From NCBI GenBank assembly GCA_028694075.1, contig JAQUUD010000004.1:1-29931 (forward strand): 29,931 nt of DNA, read 5' to 3'. Position 1 is the stretch's first letter, and every line of letters starts with the position of its first letter. A model generated the notes under the pieces. The model was not told the origin of the DNA, ran no database searches, and saw nothing but the letters and a program-made list of their open reading frames with translations. Positions 1 to 7,128 of the stretch are shown here, one piece after another. Both the position numbers and the translations under genes were made by a program. The stretch comes from Clostridia bacterium (GTDB lineage: Bacteria; Bacillota; Clostridia; Christensenellales; UBA1242).

Positions 1-1
1 A

Positions 2-926
2 ATTGATTTGGGAAAAGAAATTTAAAAGCATAAATTGTTTGGATATTTGGAGCAAAATTTTTTTGCAAATTATAAAGCATAAAAAGTTTTTGATTATTTT
101 TATTTTAACGCATTCAGACAGTGACCATATTGGAAACAGTGTTGAAATATTTGAAAAATATGAGATAAAAAATTGTTACAGACCGAAAGTTTACACTCCA
201 GCAGAAGCGGAATTGTATGGAATAACAAATTCATATCAAATTAATAATACTGACCTTTATTCAAACTTTGTCAATGCCTTAAACAACGAAAATTGCAATG
301 TTTTTTATAATTTTGCCGGCGAAAGTATATGCGGAATAAATTATATTTTCGAATTTTTAACGCCGATGCAAAACGCATACAGCAATTCAAACAGTTATTC
401 GCCAATAATTTCTTTAACTTATAATTATGACATTTTATCTGAAATGGTTAAAACGGAAAATTTAGATGCAGAGCCAGACACAAAAAAATTTGTCTTCACG
501 GGCGATGCAACTTTAACAACTGAGTTAGAGGCATTAAATTATAACGCAAGTGAATTAAAAGCCGATGTTTTGGATATCTCACATCACGGGAGCAACTCAT
601 CATCGACTCAGGATTTCTTAAATGCAGTTAATCCGGAGTATGCCGTAATTTCAGTTGGTGAAAACAATTATGGTTTGCCTGCCGATGAAGTTTCCGAAAG
701 GTTAATGTTGAGTGGTGTAAACTTTGAAAAAATTATCAGAACGGACAAACTCGGCACCATTATTTTTCACATAAGCCCTTTGGGTGAATTGAATATACTT
801 TATAAAACAGGCACATATTTAAATATTTCAGACTACGCTTTTGCTGAAGTTTTAATCAGTTTGGAACTGTTGGTTTTGGTAATTTGTTTTGCGTCATATA
901 TTCCAGAAAAAAGGCAAGTTATTTAA
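2..926 (+). pseudogene. ComEC/Rec2-like metallo-beta-lactamase hydrolase, 5'-truncated by the window and apparently decayed
   Basis: The product resembles the extracellular metallo-beta-lactamase domain of ComEC-type proteins. Metal-site motifs are visible: THSDSDHIG (near nt 108-134), FTGDA (near 498) and SHHGS (near 580). A single hydrophobic segment lies near the C-terminus. From about nt 102 to the stop the frame is open. Upstream, the expected family sequence is in another frame: frame 2 reads IDLGKEI at the window edge, then GYLEQNF and KVFDYF, and joins THSDSDH only if one T is removed from the T-run at 97-101. Frame 2 is also broken by TAA at 23-25 and 80-82. Two stops plus a frameshift favour a pseudogene over a single sequencing error. 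The alternative is an intact shorter protein starting inside the window, which would lack the first strand of the fold. Confidence 0.6.
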
Positions 927-1209
927 TGGTTGTTTAAATATTAAAATTAGTTATAAAAAAAATAAATCTTAAATAATTCAAAGCATAAAATAACAAATTA
1001 ATTAATATTAAATAAAAAACAATTATTCATATTAAATAAAAATTAAATAAATATAAAATTAATTAAATAAAAATAAATTAAATATAAAATAAATATAATT
1101 AAATATTAATTATATTTTAAGCAGTTTTCTAATAATTTTAAATTATATTAATTAATAAAGCAGTCATAATGAAAATACCTAAATAATAATAAATAAAACC
1201 AAATTTTTA
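927..1209. other. Intergenic A/T-only stretch
   Basis: There is no gene here. About 950-1130 is almost pure A and T, with quasi-repeated ATTAAATAAAA words and very few G or C. No terminator with a GC-containing stem is seen after the decayed hydrolase gene. Confidence 0.6.
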
Positions 1210-1238
1210 TTGACTTATGCTCTTTTTTGCGGTATATT
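1210..1238 (+). promoter_or_regulatory. Sigma-A type promoter of the SecB-like gene
   Basis: TTGACT (1210-1215) and TATATT (1233-1238) are separated by exactly 17 bases. The start codon at 1259 follows a strong AAGGAG site at about 1246-1252, so the leader is very short. Confidence 0.8.
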
Positions 1239-1258
1239 AATCATATAAGGAGTTATTT

Positions 1259-1696
1259 ATGAACGAAATAGATGTAAAAATGTTTACAGGACGAACAGAG
1301 GCTAGACTTATGAAGGTTAGGTATGATGTATTGCCGATTGCAATGAATACAACGGTTAATATTGCAAATGAAGATGAAATAGTTATTACCAGAGTTGACG
1401 ACCGTGCAGTTGCTTTTGAAGTTACAAGAAATATTGTTGTTAATCCCAAATCATTGTTTGAAATCTCTGCAACTTGTTATTTAAGAAGAAGCATTGGTGA
1501 TCAATTTCAAGATTTGGTTTCGTTAAAAGATATTGACATTCAAAAATTTGTAAGTGAACATATGGCGGAATTAACAAATATTGCTTTTTGCAACTTAGCA
1601 TATATTTTTGGTAGCATAACGGGCTCATTTGGTGGAACACCGCTTTTAACCCCGCCAGCACCAATGAAAAACACAATCATAAGCGTTAAAAGATAA
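1259..1696 (+). CDS. SecB-like protein (putative protein-export chaperone fold)
   Basis: This is a 145-residue soluble protein with no signal peptide or membrane segment. The length and layout resemble the SecB superfamily: an N-terminal beta-rich part (residues about 15-85) and a helical C-terminal part. The tail ends in a hydrophobic turn followed by GGTPLLTPPAP, similar to the 'proline-rich, PP-hydrophobic' ending of SecB proteins. If correct, it would hold client proteins unfolded. In Bacillota such proteins are often diverged orphans linked to export or toxin-antitoxin control, but no toxin gene lies beside it here. The start is fixed by an AAGGAG site 7 bases upstream and a textbook promoter. 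The gene stands alone. Assignment rests on overall pattern, so SecB-like is tentative. Confidence 0.5.
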   Translation: MNEIDVKMFTGRTEARLMKVRYDVLPIAMNTTVNIANEDEIVITRVDDRAVAFEVTRNIVVNPKSLFEISATCYLRRSIGDQFQDLVSLKDIDIQKFVSEHMAELTNIAFCNLAYIFGSITGSFGGTPLLTPPAPMKNTIISVKR

Positions 1697-2029
1697 GAAT
1701 TAATAAATTTTTGGACTTTGAATTATATCACTTTGGCTTTAAATCTTAAAATAAAATTTATATAAATAACAGTATTAAAAAATTTAAAGAATTGTATTAT
1801 GTCGAAATGAATACGAAAATAAATGTAGCATATTCAAGAGCAAATAATATAATGAGATTGTTACTAAACCGAAACTTTGATTTAAAAATATATAAATTTA
1901 AAAATTAGATTTAACTTCGCAAAAATTAAACCTAGAAACTTAAAAATTAAAAATCAATATAGTATTTTAACATATATGCATATGCTAAAATTTGCAATAA
2001 AAGATTAACAAAGTCCAGAAATTATTTAT
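1697..2029. other. Intergenic region without a recognisable gene
   Basis: AT-rich. A 33-codon open frame from about 1807 has no ribosome binding site and resembles nothing, so I do not call it. No clear promoter for the following tRNA could be placed. Confidence 0.5.
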
Positions 2030-2114
2030 GCAAGTGTGGCGGAATCGGCAGACGCGTATGTTTAAGGGGCATATTCGGAAACGAGTGTGGGTTCAAGTCC
2101 CACCACTTGCACCA
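2030..2114 (+). tRNA. tRNA-Leu (anticodon AAG)
   Basis: The acceptor stem GCAAGTG pairs with CACTTGC (2104-2110), then discriminator A and encoded CCA (2112-2114). The anticodon arm TATGT/GCATA encloses TTAAGGG, giving anticodon AAG for Leu CUU. A long class II variable arm and the T-arm GTGGG-TTCAAGT-CCCAC are present. Confidence 0.96.
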
Positions 2115-2126
2115 AACCGCATAGAC

Positions 2127-2162
2127 AAAGGCTTTTAAGCAAATTGCTTTAAAGCCTTTTTT
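2127..2162 (+). terminator. Intrinsic terminator after tRNA-Leu(AAG)
   Basis: AAAGGCTTTTAAGC pairs with GCTTTAAAGCCTTT with one mismatch across a short loop, and is followed by a run of T. Confidence 0.85.
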
Positions 2163-2178
2163 GATGTTTTTTTATCGC

Positions 2179-2202
2179 TGTACCCTAATTTGTACCCTAA
2201 AT
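2179..2202 (+). repeat. Tandem 12-bp direct repeat next to tRNA-Leu, possible recombinase arm-type sites
   Basis: TGTACCCTAATT (2179-2190) is followed at once by TGTACCCTAAAT (2191-2202). Tyrosine recombinases of integrating elements bind short direct repeats spaced about one helical turn near tRNA attachment sites, so this may be a relic of an element once integrated at the tRNA 3' end. There is no integrase gene nearby. A comparable 11-bp pair follows the other tRNA-Leu (14716-14737). Confidence 0.45.
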
Positions 2203-2385
2203 TTTGTTAAAAATTTTGTTAATTTTTTAAATTTAAATGATATTAAAAATTGCAAGGATATAACCTTCATAATGTTATTATATTTGCACCCAAGAATTTT
2301 CAAATATTTATGTTAGGTGTTTTTATAATGTGCAAAAACTCATAAGTTTTTTGTTAAAATTAAAAAATTTTGAAATAATAATTAT

Positions 2386-3309
2386 ATGAATAGAATAATT
2401 ATTATTATTTTGCTTTTTGTCTATTTGATTTGCGGTGCCGGTTTATTAAGTAGTTCAGGATTTCAGTTTTCAAACAATATTTGCATAACAAACGCTTCAA
2501 CGGATTTGTCTGAGAATGATAAAAAAATAATTTCTTCTGGTTTTGAAAAAGATGAAAGGGATATTATCCGCCTGCCGATTGTTATGTATCACAGTATTTT
2601 GCATAATAAAAAAGGCACTTATATCGTAAGCGAAAAACAATTGGAATGTGATTTAATTGCGTTTAAAAATGCGGGCTTTACAACAGTTTTTCCTTCTGAA
2701 ATAATTGATTTTGTGAAAACAGGTAAAATATTGCCACCAAAACCGATGTTAATCACTTTTGATGATGGGCATTATAACAATTTATATTTCGCACTGCCTT
2801 TGCTAAAAAAATATAATATAAAGTCGCTTATTGATATAATTGGAAAATTTAGCAATCATTCAACTGTTTCTGGCGACCATTCAAAAATTGAATATTCGCA
2901 TCTTACATGGTCACAAATTCATGAACTTTATTCGAGTGGTCATTTTGAAGTTGGTAATCATTCTTATGGTATGCACAATTATAAGCCCAGATTTGGCATT
3001 TCTCAAAAAAATAGCGAGTCAGATGAGCAATATCGTAAAATTTTAACTGAAGACATTGGTCTTTTGCAGGAAAAGTTGAAAACATTTGTGGGTGTAACGC
3101 CTAAAGTTTTCGCTTATCCTTTTGGGAAATATTGTGATAACGCAAAAAAGATTTTGGTCGAAATGGGATTTGAAATGTTTTTAACTTGTAATGAGGGAGT
3201 AAGTAATATTCACAAATTTAAACCTAAATCAATCTCACTGCTTAAACGCATTAATCGGTCTGGATATTATACCACTCAAGAATTGTTGTCAAAAATAAAT
3301 ACAATGTGA
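2386..3309 (+). CDS. Secreted polysaccharide deacetylase (NodB homology domain)
   Basis: This is a metal-dependent carbohydrate esterase 4 family protein, expected to remove N- or O-acetyl groups from a cell-surface polysaccharide or peptidoglycan outside the membrane. The N-terminus (residues 1-25) is an uncleaved-looking signal or membrane anchor. The catalytic motifs are in order: TFDDG at 124-128 (general base and metal Asp), H-S-x3-H at 192-197 (metal histidines), and AYPFGKY at about 243-249. The spacing is normal for the family at 307 residues. The substrate cannot be told from sequence. There is no convincing Shine-Dalgarno site before the ATG. A small hairpin (AAAAACT/AGTTTTT, 2334-2351) lies in the leader. 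It is followed by a terminator and stands as a single gene. Confidence 0.88.
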   Translation: MNRIIIIILLFVYLICGAGLLSSSGFQFSNNICITNASTDLSENDKKIISSGFEKDERDIIRLPIVMYHSILHNKKGTYIVSEKQLECDLIAFKNAGFTTVFPSEIIDFVKTGKILPPKPMLITFDDGHYNNLYFALPLLKKYNIKSLIDIIGKFSNHSTVSGDHSKIEYSHLTWSQIHELYSSGHFEVGNHSYGMHNYKPRFGISQKNSESDEQYRKILTEDIGLLQEKLKTFVGVTPKVFAYPFGKYCDNAKKILVEMGFEMFLTCNEGVSNIHKFKPKSISLLKRINRSGYYTTQELLSKINTM

Positions 3310-3428
3310 GAGTAAGCATTTTAAAGTGAAAATAGATAAGTTTTCAATATAAAAGCAGTTGAACAAAATTAATAGTTTTATTAATGATATTAATAAATAA
3401 GATTGAAAAATTAATAAAATATAAAAAA

Positions 3429-3455
3429 ATAAGCACTAGTTCAGTGCTTATTTTG
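3429..3455. terminator. Bidirectional terminator between convergent genes
   Basis: ATAAGCACT (3429-3437) pairs perfectly with AGTGCTTAT (3443-3451) around a 5-base loop. A run of A precedes it and a run of T follows, so it can serve the deacetylase gene and the opposing PH-domain gene. Confidence 0.85.
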
Positions 3456-3488
3456 TTTAGTAGCGGTTGGAATATTGAATAATTGATA

Positions 3489-3869
3489 TTATTTAAGTTC
3501 GGCAAGTTTCATACCGCGTCGTCGTCTTTCAAACTCAACCTTATCGGCGATTATTTCTTTAACTTTGAATGGATTTAATACTCTTTTTAAAACAATGCGG
3601 TCATTGCTTTCGTCATTAACATGCAAAATTATTGAACCTTCATTAAATAATTTATTCGAAAATGTTTGCTCAATGGTTATATCAAAAACACGAAACAAAT
3701 ATAATTCTTCGTCAACGGTTGAAAATAGCCCAACCGAAGTGAAAAGTTTAATCCATTGATGTGGTTTTTCAATTAAAAAATAGCGTGTAAATGATAATGG
3801 CATTCCAGCCCATCTTTTTCTGTCTTTCCAAATTAAATTAAGACCTTCTCCAAATCTTTTAATATTCAT
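3489..3869 (-). CDS. Small bacterial PH-domain protein
   Basis: This 126-residue protein matches the pattern of short bPH-domain proteins widespread in Bacillota. It has WKDRKRWAGMPLSFTRY near the N-terminus (residues about 14-30), a central 'GLFST..EELYLFRV.DI' strand block (47-65), then 'EGSIILHVND' and a basic C-terminal helix rich in Arg (about 108-120). No membrane segment is present. The domain class is known as a fold; the role of these single-domain proteins is not established and no partner gene is adjacent. The start is supported by AAGGAAAT just upstream and a strong promoter. It converges on the deacetylase gene and shares its terminator. Confidence 0.75.
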   Translation of the reverse strand: MNIKRFGEGLNLIWKDRKRWAGMPLSFTRYFLIEKPHQWIKLFTSVGLFSTVDEELYLFRVFDITIEQTFSNKLFNEGSIILHVNDESNDRIVLKRVLNPFKVKEIIADKVEFERRRRGMKLAELK

Positions 3870-3890
3870 TTTCTATTTCCTTTTTGTTAA

Positions 3891-3919
3891 AGTATAGCAT
3901 AAATTATATATAATGTAAA
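3891..3919 (-). promoter_or_regulatory. Promoter of the PH-domain gene
   Basis: On the minus strand, TTTACA (3919-3914) and TATACT (3896-3891) are spaced by 17 bases, directly upstream of the AAGGAAAT ribosome binding site. Confidence 0.8.
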
Positions 3920-4139
3920 GAATTTTATATATAATATATTATATTTTTATTACAATCAATAATGCTTAACATTAGATAAAATATAAGGGATTTATTTATT
4001 TCATAAATTATAAAAATCATTAAATGATACTTGAGTAAAAATTTGATTTTATAATAATAAAAACTTGTAAAAAATTTATAAATCTCACAAAGTTATTATA
4101 TTCATTCACTATTAAATTTTGCATAGAATATATAATTTT

Positions 4140-6041
4140 ATGGAGAAAGAAATAAACGAACCGAATGTAAACTTAAAACAAACATTTCGCACTTGCGTTT
4201 TTGTGGGCGAAAACAAAATTGGGAATAATTGCAGTTTACATAAAAGTTATTTTGAAAATTGCACTCTTGCGGATAATGTAGAAGTTATAAATTCGGTGTT
4301 AAAAAACAGTATAATTGAAAGTGACTCTAAAATTGGTCCGTTTTCGCATATAAGGGATAACAGTAATATCGGGCAAGATTGCAGAATTGGAAATTTTGTT
4401 GAAGTTAAAAATTCTAATATAAAAAGCGGAAGCAAAATTGCACACTTATCTTATGTGGGCGATGCCGATATAGGCGCGGATTGCAACATTGGTTGTGGTG
4501 TTATTTTTTGTAATTATAATGGCATAGAAAAGTTCAGAACAACTTTGGGCGACAAAGTTTTTATTGGAAGTAACTGCAATCTGATTGCTCCGCTCGTGAT
4601 TGAAGATGAGGTTTATGTTGCCAGTGGCACAACTTTAACTAACGATTTAAAGAGAGGCGAAACATGCATCGGCAGGTCAAAGCAGGAAGTTAAGCCTTTT
4701 AATAATCCTTATTTAGAGAATTTTAAAATTACAACAAAATATTTCGGTACAGATGGCATAAGGGGAGTATATGGTGAATATATAACGCCCGAACTTGTCA
4801 AAAAAGTTGCAAAAAGTTTGTGCGTAAATAAAAAACCAAGTGTTATGTTGGGAACAGACACCCGACCAAGCGGGCAAACTTTAGCATTTGCTTTTATTGA
4901 AGAAATCCTTAATTATGGAGGAAAAGTTTATAATCTTGGGATTGTGCCAACTGCTTGCGTTGCATTCTATACAAGGCTCTATAAATGCGATTACGGAGCA
5001 GTTATAACTGCTTCACATAATCCAAAAGAATATAACGGAATTAAAATTTTAAATTCAGATGGAATAAAATTATCTGAAAAACAGGAATTTAATCTGGAAA
5101 ATTTATTTGAATGCAAAGTAAACATAAAATCTGGTGGAAAATTAATTGATTTAAGCAAAAAGAGAGAAGAATATTTAAGTTTAATAAAAAATTTTAATGA
5201 TACAACTTTAAAAGGCTTGAAAATTGTTTTAGATTGCTCAAATGGAGCATCTTCTGAAATTGCCCCTGAGATTTTTAAAAGTTTAAATGCTGATGTTTTG
5301 GCAGTTAGCACACATGGGGAAATAAATGAAAACTGCGGTTGTTTGCACCCTGAAAATATTATAAAACTCGTTTTAAAAAACAAAGCGGATTTGGGATTTG
5401 CATTCGATGGAGATGCTGACCGGATTATTGCAGTAAACAGCGAAGGCGAAATTTTGGACGGAGATGACATTTTATATATTTTAACTTGGTATTTTAAAAA
5501 GCATAAACTTTTGGAAAGCAACAAGGTTGTGGGTACAATCATAACCAATAAAGGCATTGAAAACAAAATTAAAGATTTGGGAGTCAGCCTTATAAGAACA
5601 CAGGTTGGCGACAAATATATAATTGAAAAAATGCTTCAATATGATTTTGAACTTGGGGGAGAACAGACCGGACACATAATTTTCAATAATCTTATTCCGT
5701 CGGGTGACGGCGTTTTGACCGCAAGAATTCTTGCACATATTTATCTTGAAAATAAAAGTATTTTTAAAAGCGTGAAAAGCAATAAATATATTCAAATCCA
5801 GCGTGAAGTGAAACTTAAAAACTCTGCTCAAAAAAATTTACTTATGGATAAATCTTTTAAAAATCTGATTGAATTTTATAAAAGCAAATTAGGCGACGGC
5901 GGGAAAATTATTGTCCGGCCAAGCGGGACAGAGCCCGTGATTAGAATTTTGGTTGAAACCACAGATAAAAACACCGCACTTGTTTATGCAATGGAATTAA
6001 AAAAGAAAATAACAAAATTGATAAATAAAGCCGAAAATTGA
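4140..6041 (+). CDS. glmM: Bifunctional GlmU-type acetyltransferase / phosphoglucosamine mutase fusion
   Basis: Residues about 10-195 form a left-handed beta-helix of hexapeptide repeats that aligns with the C-terminal acetyltransferase half of GlmU. It keeps RIGNFVEVK, the catalytic-His motif KIAHLSYVGDADIG (His102), the CoA/sugar motif CNYNG-x2-KF and the late IGR. The GlmU uridyltransferase half is absent. Residues about 202-633 are a complete GlmM, with FGTDGIRG, phosphoserine loop TASHNP (Ser292), metal loop DGDADR (423-428) and phosphate loop RPSGTEP (593-599). Predicted reactions are GlcN-6-P to GlcN-1-P (GlmM), then acetylation to GlcNAc-1-P. These are consecutive steps towards UDP-GlcNAc for peptidoglycan, and the uridylyl step must be encoded elsewhere. 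ATG 4140 is preferred, but no Shine-Dalgarno site is visible; TTG 4119 in frame would add 7 residues. All catalytic landmarks checked are intact. Confidence 0.92.
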   Translation: MEKEINEPNVNLKQTFRTCVFVGENKIGNNCSLHKSYFENCTLADNVEVINSVLKNSIIESDSKIGPFSHIRDNSNIGQDCRIGNFVEVKNSNIKSGSKIAHLSYVGDADIGADCNIGCGVIFCNYNGIEKFRTTLGDKVFIGSNCNLIAPLVIEDEVYVASGTTLTNDLKRGETCIGRSKQEVKPFNNPYLENFKITTKYFGTDGIRGVYGEYITPELVKKVAKSLCVNKKPSVMLGTDTRPSGQTLAFAFIEEILNYGGKVYNLGIVPTACVAFYTRLYKCDYGAVITASHNPKEYNGIKILNSDGIKLSEKQEFNLENLFECKVNIKSGGKLIDLSKKREEYLSLIKNFNDTTLKGLKIVLDCSNGASSEIAPEIFKSLNADVLAVSTHGEINENCGCLHPENIIKLVLKNKADLGFAFDGDADRIIAVNSEGEILDGDDILYILTWYFKKHKLLESNKVVGTIITNKGIENKIKDLGVSLIRTQVGDKYIIEKMLQYDFELGGEQTGHIIFNNLIPSGDGVLTARILAHIYLENKSIFKSVKSNKYIQIQREVKLKNSAQKNLLMDKSFKNLIEFYKSKLGDGGKIIVRPSGTEPVIRILVETTDKNTALVYAMELKKKITKLINKAEN

Positions 6042-6077
6042 ATTGTAAAAAATTATTTTACGGAAATTTGCAAACAA

Positions 6078-6106
6078 ATCCAGCAGAAACTAAAGCTGGA
6101 TATTTT
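6078..6106 (+). terminator. Terminator of the glmU/glmM fusion gene
   Basis: ATCCAGC (6078-6084) pairs with GCTGGAT (6095-6101) across a 10-base loop and is followed by a T-rich tract. Confidence 0.7.
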
Positions 6107-6159
6107 CACTTTAAAGCACGAAATATTGTTTGATTATTAAATTTGATGAGTTTTTTATA

Positions 6160-6254
6160 CGGCGGAAGCCGTGGGCAATGCTTTGCATTGCCCAGCAACG
6201 CTTTGAAGCGTTGCGACGGGTTTCTTCGGGAAGAAACCCGTCCGGCTTCCGCCG
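6160..6254. repeat. Cloverleaf palindrome A (three hairpins inside a closing stem)
   Basis: The closing stem CGGCGGAAGCCG (6160-6171) pairs perfectly with 6243-6254. Inside are three perfect hairpins laid end to end: TGGGCAATGC/GCATTGCCCA (6172-6194, loop TTT), GCAACGCT/AGCGTTGC (6195-6214, loop TTGA) and a 12-bp stem GACGGGTTTCTT with its complement (6215-6242, loop CGGG). Every base outside the loops is paired, giving a four-way junction with no linker. No U-tract follows, so it is not an ordinary terminator; the gene before it already has one. It is one of four elements with this plan in the window. It lies between convergent genes and directly abuts the repeat array. Confidence 0.9.
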
Positions 6255-6255
6255 G

Positions 6256-6515
6256 GTTAAAACGTCCGGTTGACAGTTAAAACGTCCGGTTGACAGTTGA
6301 AATGTCCGGTTGACAGTTAAAACGTCCGGTTGACAGTTAAAACGTCCGGTTGACAGTTGAAATGTCCGGTTGACAGTTGAAATGTCCGGTTGACAGTTGA
6401 AATGTCCGGTTGACAGTTGAAACGTCCAGTTGACTGTTGAAACGTCCGTTTGCCTGTTGAAATGTCCGTTTGCCTGTTGAAATGTCCGTTTGCCTGTTGA
6501 AATGTCCGTTTGACT
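6256..6515 (+). repeat. Tandem array of thirteen 20-bp units
   Basis: The unit is GTTGAAATGTCCGGTTGACA, with variants GTTAAAACG at the left half and CCGTTTGCCT or CCGTTTGACT towards the right. All thirteen units are exactly 20 bp. The array begins one base after cloverleaf A and ends one base before the stop codon of the Smr gene on the opposite strand. The left copies are nearly identical and the right copies drift, as expected of an array expanding from one end. There are no spacers, so it is not CRISPR. Many units carry TTGACA, a -35-like word. A decayed relative lies at about 28771-28885. Confidence 0.95.
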
Positions 6516-6854
6516 TTAAAAGACTATTATTGTAATACCGGGATTTGAATGGTTAAGGTCTTCATCACTTGCCCACTCTGGACTTAAATATAATAATTTT
6601 CTTGTTTTTTCATTTTGCAAAGCCCATTGATTTCCTGCGATGATATCTGAGATTTGCTTTTTTATTAAAAGTTTATTTAAATACTTTCTAACTGCCAAAA
6701 AAATTGCTCCGCCTGTTCCGTGCGAGCCGTATCCGTGAATTATTTTCAAAGCAGTAAATTTGTATTTTAAGGCAATTTCAATTTCTGACTGTAAATTTGC
6801 AAGTGCTTGTTCAACTGTAGCCTTATTTTCTTTTAAATTTATTATTGCTGTCAT
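6516..6854 (-). CDS. Smr-domain protein
   Basis: This 112-residue protein consists of one Smr (small MutS-related) domain. Such domains bind or nick branched DNA, or cleave RNA in ribosome-collision rescue. The clearest motif is KIIHGYGSHGTGGAI (residues about 37-51), matching the Smr 'IIHGxGxGxL' turn. The usual N-terminal LDLHG motif is degenerate here (IINLKE), so nuclease activity is uncertain. The rest, up to residue 112, is less conserved. No strong Shine-Dalgarno site precedes the ATG. The 20-bp array lies immediately beyond its stop codon, and a four-way-junction palindrome lies beyond that. The proximity to branched-DNA-forming sequence is suggestive only. Confidence 0.75.
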   Translation of the reverse strand: MTAIINLKENKATVEQALANLQSEIEIALKYKFTALKIIHGYGSHGTGGAIFLAVRKYLNKLLIKKQISDIIAGNQWALQNEKTRKLLYLSPEWASDEDLNHSNPGITIIVF

Positions 6855-7128
6855 AAGATATTATTGCATAAAATATTTTTTCTGTAAAACAAAATTTAGA
6901 TTTTAATTTTAGCAAATAACTCTCTTGGCGTTTCAGTCATTTAAAAATTGGCTAAAACTTTAATTTAATTCGCCTACAAATGACCAACTTAATCACCAGA
7001 TGCCTTCCCGATACTTTGGTTCGTGAGGGCATCAGCATTTGATATCAAACTAATTTTTAATTAAAATAAATTTATTCAATAAAAAAATAATATATTGCAA
7101 ATTTAGTGAAATGAAAATATTTTTTTTA
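6855..7128. other. Intergenic region with an imperfect hairpin
   Basis: An imperfect stem, GATGCCTTCCCGA with TTCGTGAGGGCATC (6999-7033), lies between two minus-strand genes. It has no T-run on either side and is not obviously a terminator. The rest is AT-rich with nothing recognisable. Confidence 0.4.

Noticed and set aside
4991..5614. Long minus-strand open frame of 207 codons inside the GlmM region
   Set aside because: It is antisense to fully conserved GlmM motifs and has no promoter or ribosome site; such shadows are common in AT-rich genes.
6160..6254. Ordinary rho-independent terminator for the glmU/glmM gene
   Set aside because: A simple terminator already lies at 6078-6106, and cloverleaf A has no following T tract; the three-arm junction is far beyond what termination needs.
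6256..6515. CRISPR array
   Set aside because: Units abut with no spacers, and no cas gene is present.
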